Of a stretch of 64,000 nt of DNA, positions 10,600 to 23,300 are shown piece by piece. The DNA is from Bursaphelenchus xylophilus. Lineage: Eukaryota > Nematoda > Chromadorea > Rhabditida > Aphelenchoididae. How positions within the stretch are numbered: position 1 is the stretch's first letter; each line of letters opens with the position of its first letter. The stretch is from assembly GCA_904066235.2 (NCBI GenBank), contig CAJFCV020000004.1, positions 4,340,001 through 4,404,000 on the forward strand, given 5' to 3'. Made by a program: the position numbers and the translations under genes. The notes beneath the pieces are model-generated. The model saw only the letters and a list, made by a program, of their open reading frames with translations, was not told where the DNA came from and ran no database searches.

Positions 10600-12579
10600 A
10601 TTGCCAAAATTCAGATTATTGTAAGATTTACTATGAAATCCAGTGGATTTTTATTTTAGCTCGCGCTTTGCTTAAACCAAATCTTTAGATTGGAGCTTGT
10701 GTAAAGTTTGACAGACTAGCGCGTGGAAGAATGAAGAATGTAAAGTCTGTGTTTCTCATAGTAAACACCTTTTTTACAGAAAATCCGGTTTTCCCTGCAG
10801 AAATCACTACTTCTTTGATGATGAAGAAGTCAACGTTTCTCCCTGCCCGCTCTCTTATGCTAAAATTTTCCGAAATTAATGTGTGGTCCATACAAAATAC
10901 GTCTGCCAAATTTAGAAAACTAATGACATCCGCGTAACTCCTTTCCTTGCCCAAAATTCATATTTTTGCAAATAAAACTCTACACAAAAAATTCCAGAAA
11001 TTCCTTAAATTTCAAGTCCAAATGACAACGTACGCAATGCACTTGGAACTGAAAACCAAAACGTCACGTTAGAGTTTCAGTAATTCATTTATGGACACGT
11101 GTTGTTTACCACTCATTTCCCAGCATAATTGCATTAGAATTCGGGGAATTTTTGGCGTCCCTAATTGCTTAATGTCATCAAACTTTATAACCGGCTTTGA
11201 TGGGAAAAAATTTATAATAAAAAATCCAAAAATTTTATTTACTTTTCAAAAAAAAGTTGTTCAAAATAAGGCCACATTCTGGTCAAACAAACTTTTGGAT
11301 GTAAATCAAAATACTTTTCAAACTACTACACTACTTTTTTAAATACCAAACGACCAAAAATAATCAAAAAATCATCAAACACCCATAAATTTCCCATAAA
11401 AACCTCGCCTTTACACCCAAAAATGGCATTTTCTCGCCTTATTGCATCATTTTTCTGAAACTACATAAAAAGCCCTTGGGGTTTCGTATTTTATCCGGGC
11501 AAGGTTCACATTACCAAACACAATACAAGTCTCTAACATCTTTCAACTACATTAACTGATATGACCCAAAGTAATATCGCAAAAACCGCTATTGGAATCG
11601 AGTGAATTTGGCCTCGGTTCGAACGAAAAATTCTCTTTCGAAAAAGCGAAAAAATTGGCCCGAAAACCGGGCCCGAGAAAGTGTTTTCCGCGAGAGAAAA
11701 GCCCGCTCTCTCGGGCCGTCTCCGCAGTCGCAGTGCTCTCTCGGCAATTGGGTTGTTTCCACAAAAAGTCGGCCAAAGGAAAGGCCTTTTGAGAGGTCAA
11801 TATTCGCAGGTTCCAGCACGTGGGGATCGCAATTCATGTCCGGGGTGGGGAATGCAGGGAATTTTGATGGCATACTCTTTGTAACACGCAGAAAATGGCT
11901 AACAATCGTAAATTGGAAAAGATTTGCCGTTTTTGAAAGGGATTTGTCCCCAAGGAGGCACGTATTAGAGGTGCAAAGCTCACATTATGATGAGAATTAG
12001 CAAAAAATTAAAATTGAGTGTGACCTATTCACACAACATCCTCGACCCCAGACCCTAACAGCCTCAGGCTTGCAAGTCAACAACTCGCTTTTCAGATGTC
12101 CCAATTTAGAATTGAGAAATCTCATTTCACCCTTGGACCTCCAAAACAACTTCTAGAGAAGCTGTTTCCTGGACAAAGAACGGCCAATATTATATGAGAA
12201 TCTAATGCGCAGAGAATAATAAACAATAAATAAATGCATTTCGGGCGGAAAACAAGCCTGTTGCGCAATCCCATAAACAAAGAAAAAGCCTGTCATTTGG
12301 AAAAGCGGCAAAACACACACAAAGTGTTATAAAAGAGAACAGAAAATATGGGCTAAGGAGAAGGTATGGGATGAATGAATAATATAATGGAACTGTCAAA
12401 AGAGCGGTAGAACAAATGATTCGGTCGTGTAGCTACAAATGAGATAGTAATGCCAAAATAAATGAAAAGCACCTGTGTGTTGAGTCAGCAGCATCAAAAA
12501 CCCCCAAGCATGGCGGTAAAAGTATATGTATTAATTAGATTGGATACGTTTGCGACAAGAATATTTGCTTGCAAATATA

Positions 12580-12838
12580 AAGGTGGTCACAGAAGTTATC
12601 GACTTTTATTTTTGCCGTTGAGTCGAATTTCGGTGCAAAAATGGGTTGACATTGATTTTGAAAAATCAGTGCACACTTTAATTTTCGTCCTGCAGCGATT
12701 TACCAAACTCTGCACTGGTTATTTCCAAATTTCCGGGCTTTTTTGGCACTGATTTTTCAAAACCAATGTCAACCCATTTTAGCACTGAAATTCGACGCAA
12801 CAAAAAAAATAAAAGTCGAGAACTTCGGTGACCACCTC
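12580..12838. mobile_element. TA-type foldback MITE
   Basis: The ends AAGGTGGTCA and TGACCACCTC are inverted repeats that extend about 90 bases, and TATA flanks both sides (12576-12579, 12839-12842). There is no coding capacity. The TA-containing target and the structure suggest a Tc1/mariner-derived MITE. Confidence 0.8.
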
Positions 12839-15406
12839 TATATCATACGGAAAGTGCTCAATGTGCGGCACTAATTTACATAGATTTTGTCTACGAAGAT
12901 ACGTAGGTCGATGTATCAAAAATTTAAGGAAACGCGGGCATAGGAAAAAGGATTTTTGGACACCCATTTCGTCCAAAAATTTCATTTTTTAAAAGTAAAA
13001 CTACTCACTCCTATATAAATCATTCAATGAAAGGAAAGCACAACAAGACCCAAATCAACTACAGAAAAATTCTCAAGCTTTTGGGCGCCCAACAATCGAT
13101 TAATAATAGCAGAAGATGACAGAGCACAGATCAGCCCGCCCCGACGCATCTTCTTTCTTATCACACTCGCAAAACCGCGAATCTTCCCTGCGTTTTTTCG
13201 ATCATAATTTTGCAAAAGGAATTTTGCAATTCTTATTATTCATAAAGCCCCGCTTTCATCTTGTTTTGCACGCCTCCGTGGAATCAGAAGAGCACAAAGA
13301 ATCCGACAAAGATCAGGCCATGCGGCTGGCAATCTCTGCGGTCTCTTCGCAGCGAATGCTCTTCGAAAAAAAGGGTCTTGACGGATGACATTTGAAAAGG
13401 TCAAGGATTTGGAAACGAGAGATCCCCCGGATTTTATACGTCCACGTGGGGTGATTTGAAACGGAGAAAACAAACAAAATAAAACTGAGTTTTTCTTTGG
13501 CCTGAAGCGGTGAAAATTGAAGCTAAAAAGAAGGATGGAAATAGATTTCAGAAATCACAGATACTAGTTATAAAATAACAGATTCAAAATTGAATAAGAA
13601 GCGCCTTAAAAACACACAGGTCCCTTGTTAAAATCTACGCGAACTAACCTTTCCTACTCTCTAACGTATGCTCTAAAATCACAAACAATTATGTCATCAT
13701 TCAAACTCAACTTGCAACTCCTTCGATTGGGTGCTTTATGGGACTATCTCTTTTTATGCCCACGTTTTTCAAAGTCCAAAACAGAACTTTTCCTACATCC
13801 GTGAAGACAGCAACACCTCTACAAATACGTTTTTCATTTTTGTCAAAGACAACATCTAAAGCTACAAAAAACCTTGTGTATTCACTGAGGAGCTCTAGGA
13901 ATATGTTTAAAAACCCTTCTCTAATCATCGTTGCTATTCACGGCAATCCGGAAAATAGTAAAAACGAATCAGGCAGGCTACGAAATACGAAAAAATTGTC
14001 TTTCTTTAGGCTCTCAGTAACAGCCCTATTTTATTTTATTTTTCAAAATCTCCCCCTTCTGACCTCTCTCTCCCAAAATGTCAGCCTCAAAACCAGTGCC
14101 AACCCAAACATGGAGCGATAAGATACGAATAAACGAGCAATGAAATGGCCCCGCGATCAGCTGATAACCCCATCTATTCGATGCCCCGGAAGAACGTGAC
14201 AACTTAAACTTTAGACTTTATATTGTAAATGTAACCGTTTTGTCAACAAGCCCGTAAATAGACGTCTTTATTATTAGGTTGGGTGAATGCTCGGAAGGGA
14301 ATTGTAACGTCTATTAAGAAGTTGTTTAAAAACAGAGGGGAATGATAAAAGCAACGGGCTAAATCACGCTACCGTTGATAAAAAGTAGAGAAGCGAGCTC
14401 AAAGAACGAGTTCGAGTACGCGGAAAGCGAACTGACTTCAATTTAGATATCAAAAAGTGGAAAATTCCAGGCGAATCTTGACAAAATAATTTTTTTTTGA
14501 AGCCAAATTGTGGAAGAATCCGCTTTCAAATCAAGTGACTTCTTCGCGACAGATGTTCCGAAAAGAAGAAAGTGAACCAAGGGCACATGTTTGATTTCTG
14601 CTCAGGGGAAAAAATGCGTCCATGACGCATTCACCACGCGAAAAGAGTTTTCTCGGAGGCATTGTTTTTGATTACAATATAATTTTCGTAGTGAAACCAT
14701 TTTTGATATTGCAACTCCCTAGGCTTAACCGTCAGATGATCGACTACTGTAATTACAAAATTTTAATGATAATACGATAATATTAGACTTGAATACCGCA
14801 ACATACGAAGTAAATGTCATCAACCAAACCCTTAAAAAATTCCTTTCAATTTTGGTTGCCAAATCCTAAACCTCCTTCAGACCCGTTGAAAAATGTAAAT
14901 CACATCTTTTGAAACACATCATTGCATAATTTGCCCATTATTTACCATACATTGCATTTCCCAACATTGGAGTATTCAAAAATTTTGATTACAAAACAAA
15001 TCAGAGGCTGAGAACGCGAAGAAAAAAGGAAACGAAAACACACCACGTGACCGGATGGATACCAAAGGAGATAATGAACGGAAACACAGGGGAACTGAAT
15101 GTTTTGTAGCGCGAATTTGCTGAGGAAAACAAGGAACACATCCGGTAGTTCCTGGGAATTTGCAGAGGAAACAGGATGACTCAAAGTAATCAAAACTTAA
15201 TTTAATTGCAATGTAGTTGGGGGGTTATGTATTATAGAGCAAAAGATCGTAAAAACAGAGATGAGCGAGATAAGAAGGGCGATTGTAAAGCGGTTTGTAG
15301 TTTGGAAACATGATGATATGCATAAATAAGATACAGTAGAACTTTGAATAATTTTGGGCAAGGAATTTGTGGATAAAAAAGCCGATTATAACTATCATCC
15401 CTTCTA

Positions 15407-15654
15407 CAGTGACGAACCTGATCCAGTGGTAAAAACGTACCATTTTGCATCCAGGAAGTATCAAAAAATGCAGCAAAATTACTCCTTCTCCAACTAAAAA
15501 AATCCGTTTTGAAGGACGTGCCATTTTTCTCACAAAAAGAGCGCTTTTGAAATCACAGTTTTTTCACTAGGAGGGGGAGGTATTTTGCTACATTTTTGAT
15601 GCTTCCCGGATGCTAAATGATACATTTTTTGCCACTAGATCAGGTCTATCACTG
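15407..15654. mobile_element. Tc1-like foldback MITE
   Basis: Both termini start CAGTGA, and both sides have a flanking TA. The inverted arms share AACCTGATCCAGTGG-type sequence over more than 100 bases with moderate divergence. CAGTG ends with TA duplication are typical of Tc1-like elements. No transposase is present. Confidence 0.75.
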
Positions 15655-16676
15655 TATAATCAATTAATTTTTTAGAGTCTTGCGCAAAACAGATTTGACG
15701 GGATACGAGATTTTTTGGTCTTTCCCACTTTATTGGGAAACGCCGAGATTCTGTGATAGGAAACAAAAAATTGAGCATTTTTGTTATTTTCAGGTTCGAA
15801 TACTAAGCGGATACTAACCATTTAGAAAGCAGTTGAAGAATACGAGCTAAAATCAAAAAATTAAAAGGCCCGATGGAAGACTCGCTTTATAAGTTGGATC
15901 ACTTTGGCCTAAAACCCCGAGATTCTTGTCAATGTTTTGCCCTCAATAAAACAAAAACTTGCCCTTCTCGAACAAAAACGAGCTTCTCCCAAAACTCTCC
16001 CCAAGCCCTTAATAAACTCGCCGCAACCGCTATCTGCCCACTTAATGAACGTTTCCTTTCCTTCTGAAGGTCAAACGAAGGACCGATCTGATAAAAGTCA
16101 GAACAGAGACAGATCCGCCGGCTCTTTTTGTGTCGAAAAAACTGTAATTAATGTCACAAAGCCTTCGGAAAATGGTTTCAAATCATAGTATAACGTTCAT
16201 TGAATGAAAATATTACTTTCTTGGAGTTTAGGACTTTCCGAGATTGTTGTAAAGCAGGGTGAAGAGCGACTCCAAAGAACAAATCTTTTCGGTCACACGA
16301 TCAAAATTCTTTTGAACTTTTGTCTAATGGATTGTCCAAAAGTGCGGAGAAATAAAATAAAACCCCTCTGTTTTTGGTGAAAAATGGCTTCGATTAGAAC
16401 TTCAAGACAGTGATACAGGTGCACTTTGCCGACTTTTTCCAAGCTTCGCAACCTTGTGCTAGTCAAAAAGTTTTATTAAATAGTTGAAGTTTCAGAATGG
16501 TTGTGAAGTCTTAAAAATAGCTAGCAATAAGGTTAAAACCGATGTCAAAGTAGCAGTGACAGCAAAAGCCCATAAATGGCTAGCCAAACAAAAATTTTTT
16601 TTTCGTCGGTCATGCCAGCCTTAGTTACCACGCGCTCATACTAGGACACATAAGTTACAAAAAAAAATTTAGCGCG

Positions 16677-16760
16677 GGCTTTCCAATGTCAGCCGAGATA
16701 TTCAACAGTCTTTGCCGACCGGAGAGCATATAAAATGAAGAGATTCGTTAAAACAAAAAG
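16677..16760 (+). repeat. Degenerate relic resembling MITE family A interior
   Basis: It shows a decayed series of family A interior segments in order: a CGCG..GCTTT block, GCCGAGATATT, TTTGCCGACCGGAGAGCA and GAAGAGATTCGTT. It has no terminal repeats. Similar weak relics can be seen near 10660, 25917, 33780, 60660 and 62740. Confidence 0.4.
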
Positions 16761-17341
16761 CAATTTTTGTCACTACCTTTTGTAAATACCGAAGGGCCCC
16801 ATGTAAATTCGACTACTCTTTGGGTCGACGGTACATTCGATTAAAATACCGAGAAATACTCACCAGAAGTTCAGCAAAAGCCAGACGAACTTGACGTAGA
16901 CATGGCGAAGTACGCAGGTATGACATGGACAATCTGGACATTACTATAAAACAACATGTGGTAATTACTATTATATAAACAACATATAAAACAACACTAT
17001 AACACAAAAAAATAAATAATATACAGACAGAGTCACAAGTTTCTAAACAGTGTTCACCTCATTCCGAGATAATGACAAAAAATATTTTTATTCAAAAAAA
17101 TAAGAAAATTCTGAGATTATCCGAAAAAATATCCATTTTTTGAGCATTTTCGTTCGATTTTCGATTCACCGGATCGAAAAGTGAGCATACAAATTAAGAA
17201 AATACAATGTTCAAGGGTTTAGTAGTATGCCAAAAAAATATCCGCTAGCTAACAATTCTTTTAAGCCTCTGAAAACTCAAATTTAACACATTTAGCGCCA
17301 AAAATCGATTTTTTATACAGATTTTTGCTGACTTCGTGATT

Positions 17342-20300
17342 CTAACCATCAAATCTTGGCCGGATCTTCTCCATTCTGTCTTCCAATTCGGACACACAAT
17401 CATCTAGATCCGATTGTTCTAAAAAATCATCAAAAATTATATTATACTACACACTTACGACTCAAAAGTTCGATTTGTTTGTATTGACGTCGTATTTTGC
17501 TTTTTAAGGATGCGTTTTCATCTCTGATGGCCTCCATCTCCAATATGACCGCTCTATATTGTTGTTCCCAGGTCTCTCCAATGGTCGACTGGGATCTCTG
17601 CAATTTATTTAATTGGCCAATCTCCAGCATCGCTCGATCCAATTGGCCTCTGGTCTCGATTAAATCAGTTTGGAGGCCCTCATTGGCCCGATTATTGGAT
17701 TGAAGAAGCTGAATCTTGTTGTCATACTCCACTTGCATCTTATTCATCTTATCCATGAGTCGTTTTCTAAACGAATTTAAAAACGAAATTGTTTTCAAGC
17801 GCAAAATCATGAGTGGCCAAAAAATTGATTTTCAGCTCTATTACACGAAAGATTGCCCTATATATTTGGTAAAATCTTCTCACCTTTCCGCCATGATGTC
17901 ATTTTTACTTTCGGCGATCGTATCTTCAACTTTCTTCCTCGAGTATTCCAGATCTTTTTGAACCTTCTTCAAATGCAATTCCAATGTTTGGTTCTTTGTC
18001 TCTTCCTCTTTTAGGGCCTTTTCATTTTGTTCAAACTCTCTCGTCAGTTGTTTTAGTTGGCGTGATTGACTTTCTTTGGTCTGGAAAAATCAAATTTTGA
18101 ATTTTTCAAAAAAAAAATTTTTTCTCTGACCCTCTACCTCATATTTCGATCAAAATACGTCTTCTAGACAACTCAATTACAGCATAAAACAAATGTTTTT
18201 ACCATTTCCGCTTCCTGCAGCGACTGTTTGTAAACTTCGAGTTCTCTTTTGGCCAGTTGAAGATCCGTTTTGACAGTCTGAAGTTCCCTTTCAGTCTGAG
18301 CACACTTCCTCTCCGAACTCTGAAGATTCGACTGATGAATCGACGAGTTCGAGGCCGATCTTTCCAACTCCAACACCTGATGGACATTACTCAACGTGCT
18401 TTGACGACTCAATCTATGAGAAGACGGACTTTTTGGGAGATATTTGGAGGAAGTTGTGTCTGAATAACATGAAGACGTTAGTCTGTGTTCATCTTCGTTT
18501 CGCCGGGTTCTCGTATAAGTTCGAATTGAAGATCCAATTCCAGAAGAAGTGGCTTGAGCGCCGGACAGGGAAGAAGAGGAATTTATGGAGTAAATGGAGG
18601 TGTTCATGGAGAGTCTGGAGCCGTATCGGCTGAGAGAGCTACCGGGACGGGCTGAAAATGGGATTGATATAGAGGAAAAGGGGAAATTGGCATTATAAAC
18701 AAATGTTATGTTACTTTATCTGAAAAATCTCAAAATTTTTTTTTATTGTTCTTTACTACAAGGTTTTTTATGCGTCAAATGTAAACGCCAGATAGTTATA
18801 AAGCCCCAAAATATTAATGGAATTCACTTATAACACAAAAAAAAAACTAATCAGAAGCTCATGCACCACTCAGAAAATTCCAAAAATCATCCTTTTTGTG
18901 TAAAAAAATCCCAAAATCATCCTTTTTTCTTACGTAAATCAGGCTCCATGGAGGTCTCCCGATCATTGTCCAGTTTCGCTTTTTGTTGTTTATTCTCGGA
19001 CTCCAGTTTGAGAACCTTTCTTTTCAGTTCATCGAGCTGATTTTGCATTTCGAATTGCTTTGCTTTGTGAGATTTTTTCAATTCGTTTATACAATTTTCC
19101 ATCTCCGTTTTCTTTTCGTCCAACTGTCGCTCCAGCTTTCTGATAGTGTTGTCTTTGACGCGAGTTTGTTCTTTCTGAAAAATAAAACTCATAAAAAAAT
19201 TTTTGACCTTATTTTAGGTCATTATAGGGCAATAAATTCAATAATTCAAATTTTCTCAAAAAAAAATCAAATTTTTGACGACAAAAATTTCTAAACAGAC
19301 TGTTTATGACTGTAGAATTTACCAGGGCATCTTTTTGGACATTGATTTTGTCCACTTCCTCCTCCAAATTGGCCAATTCCTCCTCCAATTCATCGTTTTT
19401 CATCTCGAATTGCCGTTTTTGGCTCCGTTCTGAATGAAGACTGCTTTCCACTGAATTCAATTTCTCCTAAAACCGTATTCAATTAATTGCCTTCAAATCG
19501 AGACACTTCTTACGTTGGCCTCGGCCAGGTCATGCCTCATTTCCTTCAATTTTTCCTCCGAGCTTTCCAATCTTCCCTCCAATTTGAAGATAATTTCCGA
19601 TTTTTTCTCCAATTCCACGCGAAGATGGTCGAGTTCGGGCCGAAAGGTGTCGTATCGACGCTCGAGTTCTTCGTTCTGCATACAAATATTCTCATATTCC
19701 TGCTCGGCATTCGTTCTCAAAGTGATTTCAGCAGCCAATTCCTCCTTTAATTTGCTCAATTGAGTCGACATTTGGCGTTTTTCGACTTCCAGACGCTCTA
19801 ATGTCGCTACATTTTCTTTGAGAGTTGTATTTAGCTTCTGAAATATATTGATTTATGAAAGAAAACTGCTTTCCAGGACTTTACTGAAGACGCCTGCGAA
19901 AGTTTTTTTGGTGAAATTACAGTAATCCTAAGGTTGCAAAAAAACTCTTTTTTGTTTGCATGGACTCCTTAGACCTTATTATACCGCTTATAATCAAAAA
20001 TTACCATAAGATCATCAAAAAAAATTCAAATTTCAATTTTCCGCGAAATCTTGGCATTCTGTTGCAAGCACAAAAGAACTCACTAGACACCATTTAGAAG
20101 TCAGAACAGCTTCTAAAATAATCCACTCTTCATAAACTCCTTAAAAAAATTTTAATTTCGATTTTCCTGCACAAATTTGGCTCGCATTTCTGACATAATG
20201 TATGCTAATAGGATACCATAAAATAATATTTCTTACCATGATTTTGGCATGTTGTTCATCAAACCTGGATTCCATAGCTTCTAGAAGGTTCTCATTCCTT

Positions 20301-23300
20301 CGCAACTCCTCTTCAACGTCGTATTTCTTCCTTCTCTCGTTCTCTGTTTCACGTTCAATCTGAAAATCAAAATTTTTAATCAAAAAATTAAAAAAGTTTG
20401 TATTTTCAGCTAAAAATTCATAAAATAATACTATTTTTGCTGTCCCTAATCTAATTTTGAACAAATCCAAACCCCTCCAAGACGCCTCCTTACCTCTTCA
20501 AGCCGTTCCTCAAGCCTTTGATTCTTGTGGATCAGCTCTTCTTTTTCCGATTTCATCAAATCGCAAAGCTGGAATTAATTAAATTAATTTAAATCCCGAT
20601 CATTTACTACCTTTTTCATGGCATCCATGTCTTTTTCCAGCTGAATCAGACGCTCTTTCTCGCGTTTCATCGGGATTAATTCTCGGGTTCGTTTGAGGAG
20701 CTTCATCCACGGCCAAGAATGGAAAGTTATGGCCATGCGGACGTTGTCTTGGATAATCGAGATGGCTTCCCTGAAAAGATTTAGATATTATTGTCTGATA
20801 CTCAATTTGAGGGCAAAAAAATTCAAATCAACTTTCCAAAACCAACAAAAAATCGCAAATTCTGGACCGTCCAAATTTTCAAAATCTCACCATTCTTTTC
20901 GCTTCTCCTCCGTTCGTTTCTGCTCATGATACCATCGAATTTGAGCTTGAAGAAGAACGATGCATTCGGAAATCTTGGCTTTTCTCAAGTCCTCCAGCTA
21001 AAATACAGTATTCATCCCAGGCTACAGTAACCCTACTTCAGACAAAAATCCACTCTTGCAAAACAGCTTTGATCTTCCGATTTGGAACTTCTCCAAATCC
21101 AAGTTGAGCGCTTCCACCATCTGAACCACTTGCTTTACGGGGCTGAGAGTTCGGTCGATATTCGGGGCAAGTACAATATAACGTTGGACAAATTCGTCGA
21201 AGAAAATTCGAGTCGGATAGCCGCGCTGACAAATTCGGAGGCCTAAAAGAGTAATCATAAATATTTTTCTAAATTTTTAGCCATTTTGGATACTGTAGCA
21301 GTAAATTTGAGCAATTACTTTATCCTCCACTTACCCTCCAGAACTCCATTGCATTTCAATTGATGCAAAACCAGAGGAGAATCCATCTCAAAGGGTCTTC
21401 GACTTGTATTTGGCACAATGCATCGAATGAAATTGCTTTGGGTTCTATTCAATGTGTTCAGCAGCGATGACAATTGCTCTTTGTAGATAAAGGACACTGT
21501 AGATTGAGCTAAAGATCCTCGTCTAGAGCTCTTCGATTCGTCTTTTTTGAAGAGCTCTTTCAGCAGAGGATGAGTTGAGGTGTTCAGCAGCTCGAGGATT
21601 GAGGAATCGACTTGATCTCGGTTCTTCTCCAGCCATCCGTCCACATTGTACGCAACTTGGCCAGTATAATGTGTAAGGAGGAAATGGTTGGTCGATTTGT
21701 TTCTGGAAAGACCTCAGATCACTTCGAAACCCACTTTAGAGAGATAAACTATTCATTTTGACAAATTTCAGAACTTGAGGCAGAATGCCAATTTTGGCGG
21801 GAAAACGTAAATTCAAAAATTTTGGCCCGATTTTCATCGTAAACAGCGTAGAAATTACTTTCAAAAGGATATGGCAGCGCATAATTTTTTCCAGAAATTT
21901 TATTCCCTTACCTCGAGGACATCTTCACCTTGTTGAATCCGTTTTCTGATGCCAAATTTTCCACCAATTTGGCCAACAAAGTTTGATCGCTACTGTTAGG
22001 GATGATGCACTCTTCTTGTAGAAGACTCAGAAGACCCATTGGCTACAAAAAATATTTATAAAACTAAGTTCCAACTTTTATGGAAAATCGAACTTTTCCG
22101 AACAAAAAATCTCAAAGTTCCAACAAAAAATCGACTATGAAATACTCAAATTTGCCCCACAAATCTTGGTCAAGGCTTGTACATACGACACATATTGCTT
22201 TTTAACAAAAAAATAGTAAAAGTTATTCAAATTCGACCCATTTTTACCTTTTCGATCAGCTCGATGGTAGGTTGAAGATCATCTCCAAAGTCCATTTGAT
22301 CCCATTCGATTCCCTCATTCAGATATTCATTCTGCTCCTTGATGAACATGAAATGATTAAAGAACTGTTGGAGTTTCTCATTCGTAAAATTAATGCACAA
22401 CTGTTCGAAACTATTCGTGGACATGATTTCAAATCCGGCCATGTCCAAAACCCCGATAAAATGGCCGGAATGGTTCGAATTCAGACTTCTCCCGCTCTTC
22501 TCCACAATAGTTTGATTGCATTTTCGTAGGATGTAATCAAATAGTTTTTGGTATATTATCTTAGCCATGGCTGCCACGGATAATAAACTTTTCTTCAGGT
22601 TCTGTGAACGACGAATGAGACGTTCGCCGACTTTGAATGAGGGCTCGGTGACAGCGTCAACAAGACGGGAAGAGCGGACTTGGAGGACGTTTGAGGCCGT
22701 TTCGATTTCTAAAATTGAAGATTGTCTGATCTGGCGAGTTAAGGAGAGGGTTAGTTGATTAAAAAAGTTTATGTCACTTGTTTGACACTCATCAGCGGAA
22801 TTTCATAAATTTTTTCAATTGCAGTAGCCCTTAACTCATCAAAACTTACAGGGGAAGTACTCCAAGTGCGACGCTCAGATTTTGATGAAACTTGGCACAA
22901 ATTTAGAATAATTTTTTCTAAGATATATGCGAGAATTTTAGTTCGCGCTTTGCAGAAACAACCGAGATTTTTAGATCGAAAGTCGGCAAAAATTTAGGAC
23001 TTTTTGCCGAATTTCGGCACGAAAAGTTTCATGGCTGTTTCTACCGTAAAGGATAATGTTTCTACAAAAAATCAAATTTTTCCGTACGAAACTGCCAAAG
23101 TTATGGTCAAAAAGCGCTTTTCTCTCTGACCGCTCTCCACGTTCAGCGTGCTCTCTCGGCGGCAAAAATCGTTCGATATCTCGGCGGCGCCCGCAAAGCG
23201 CGAGCTAAAACTTTCAGGAATTGATATTTAGTCCATTCCCGACGTGTGTGCAAAATTTAAAGAAAATCTGAGCGTCGCACTTGGAGTACTTCCCCTGTTA

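Larger units (their letters stand above)
7987..17341. other. Nine-kilobase gene-poor region
   Basis: Apart from two candidate hexokinase 5' exons at 10418-10599 and two inverted-repeat elements, I find no convincing gene on either strand. Open frames are short and have no splice or domain context. Degenerate stretches that resemble MITE family A occur near 10660 and 16677-16760. The region could be hexokinase 5' intron and regulatory DNA. Confidence 0.5.

Noticed and set aside
11589..12000. Overlapping open frames rich in Arg/Ser on both strands
   Set aside because: The frames come from GC-rich, repeat-like sequence (CTCTCGG runs). There is no splice signal, signal peptide or domain.
13116..13473. 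Open frames of 77-90 codons on both strands
   Set aside because: There is no splice context or recognisable motif, and the two strands are open in mirrored fashion, as expected by chance.
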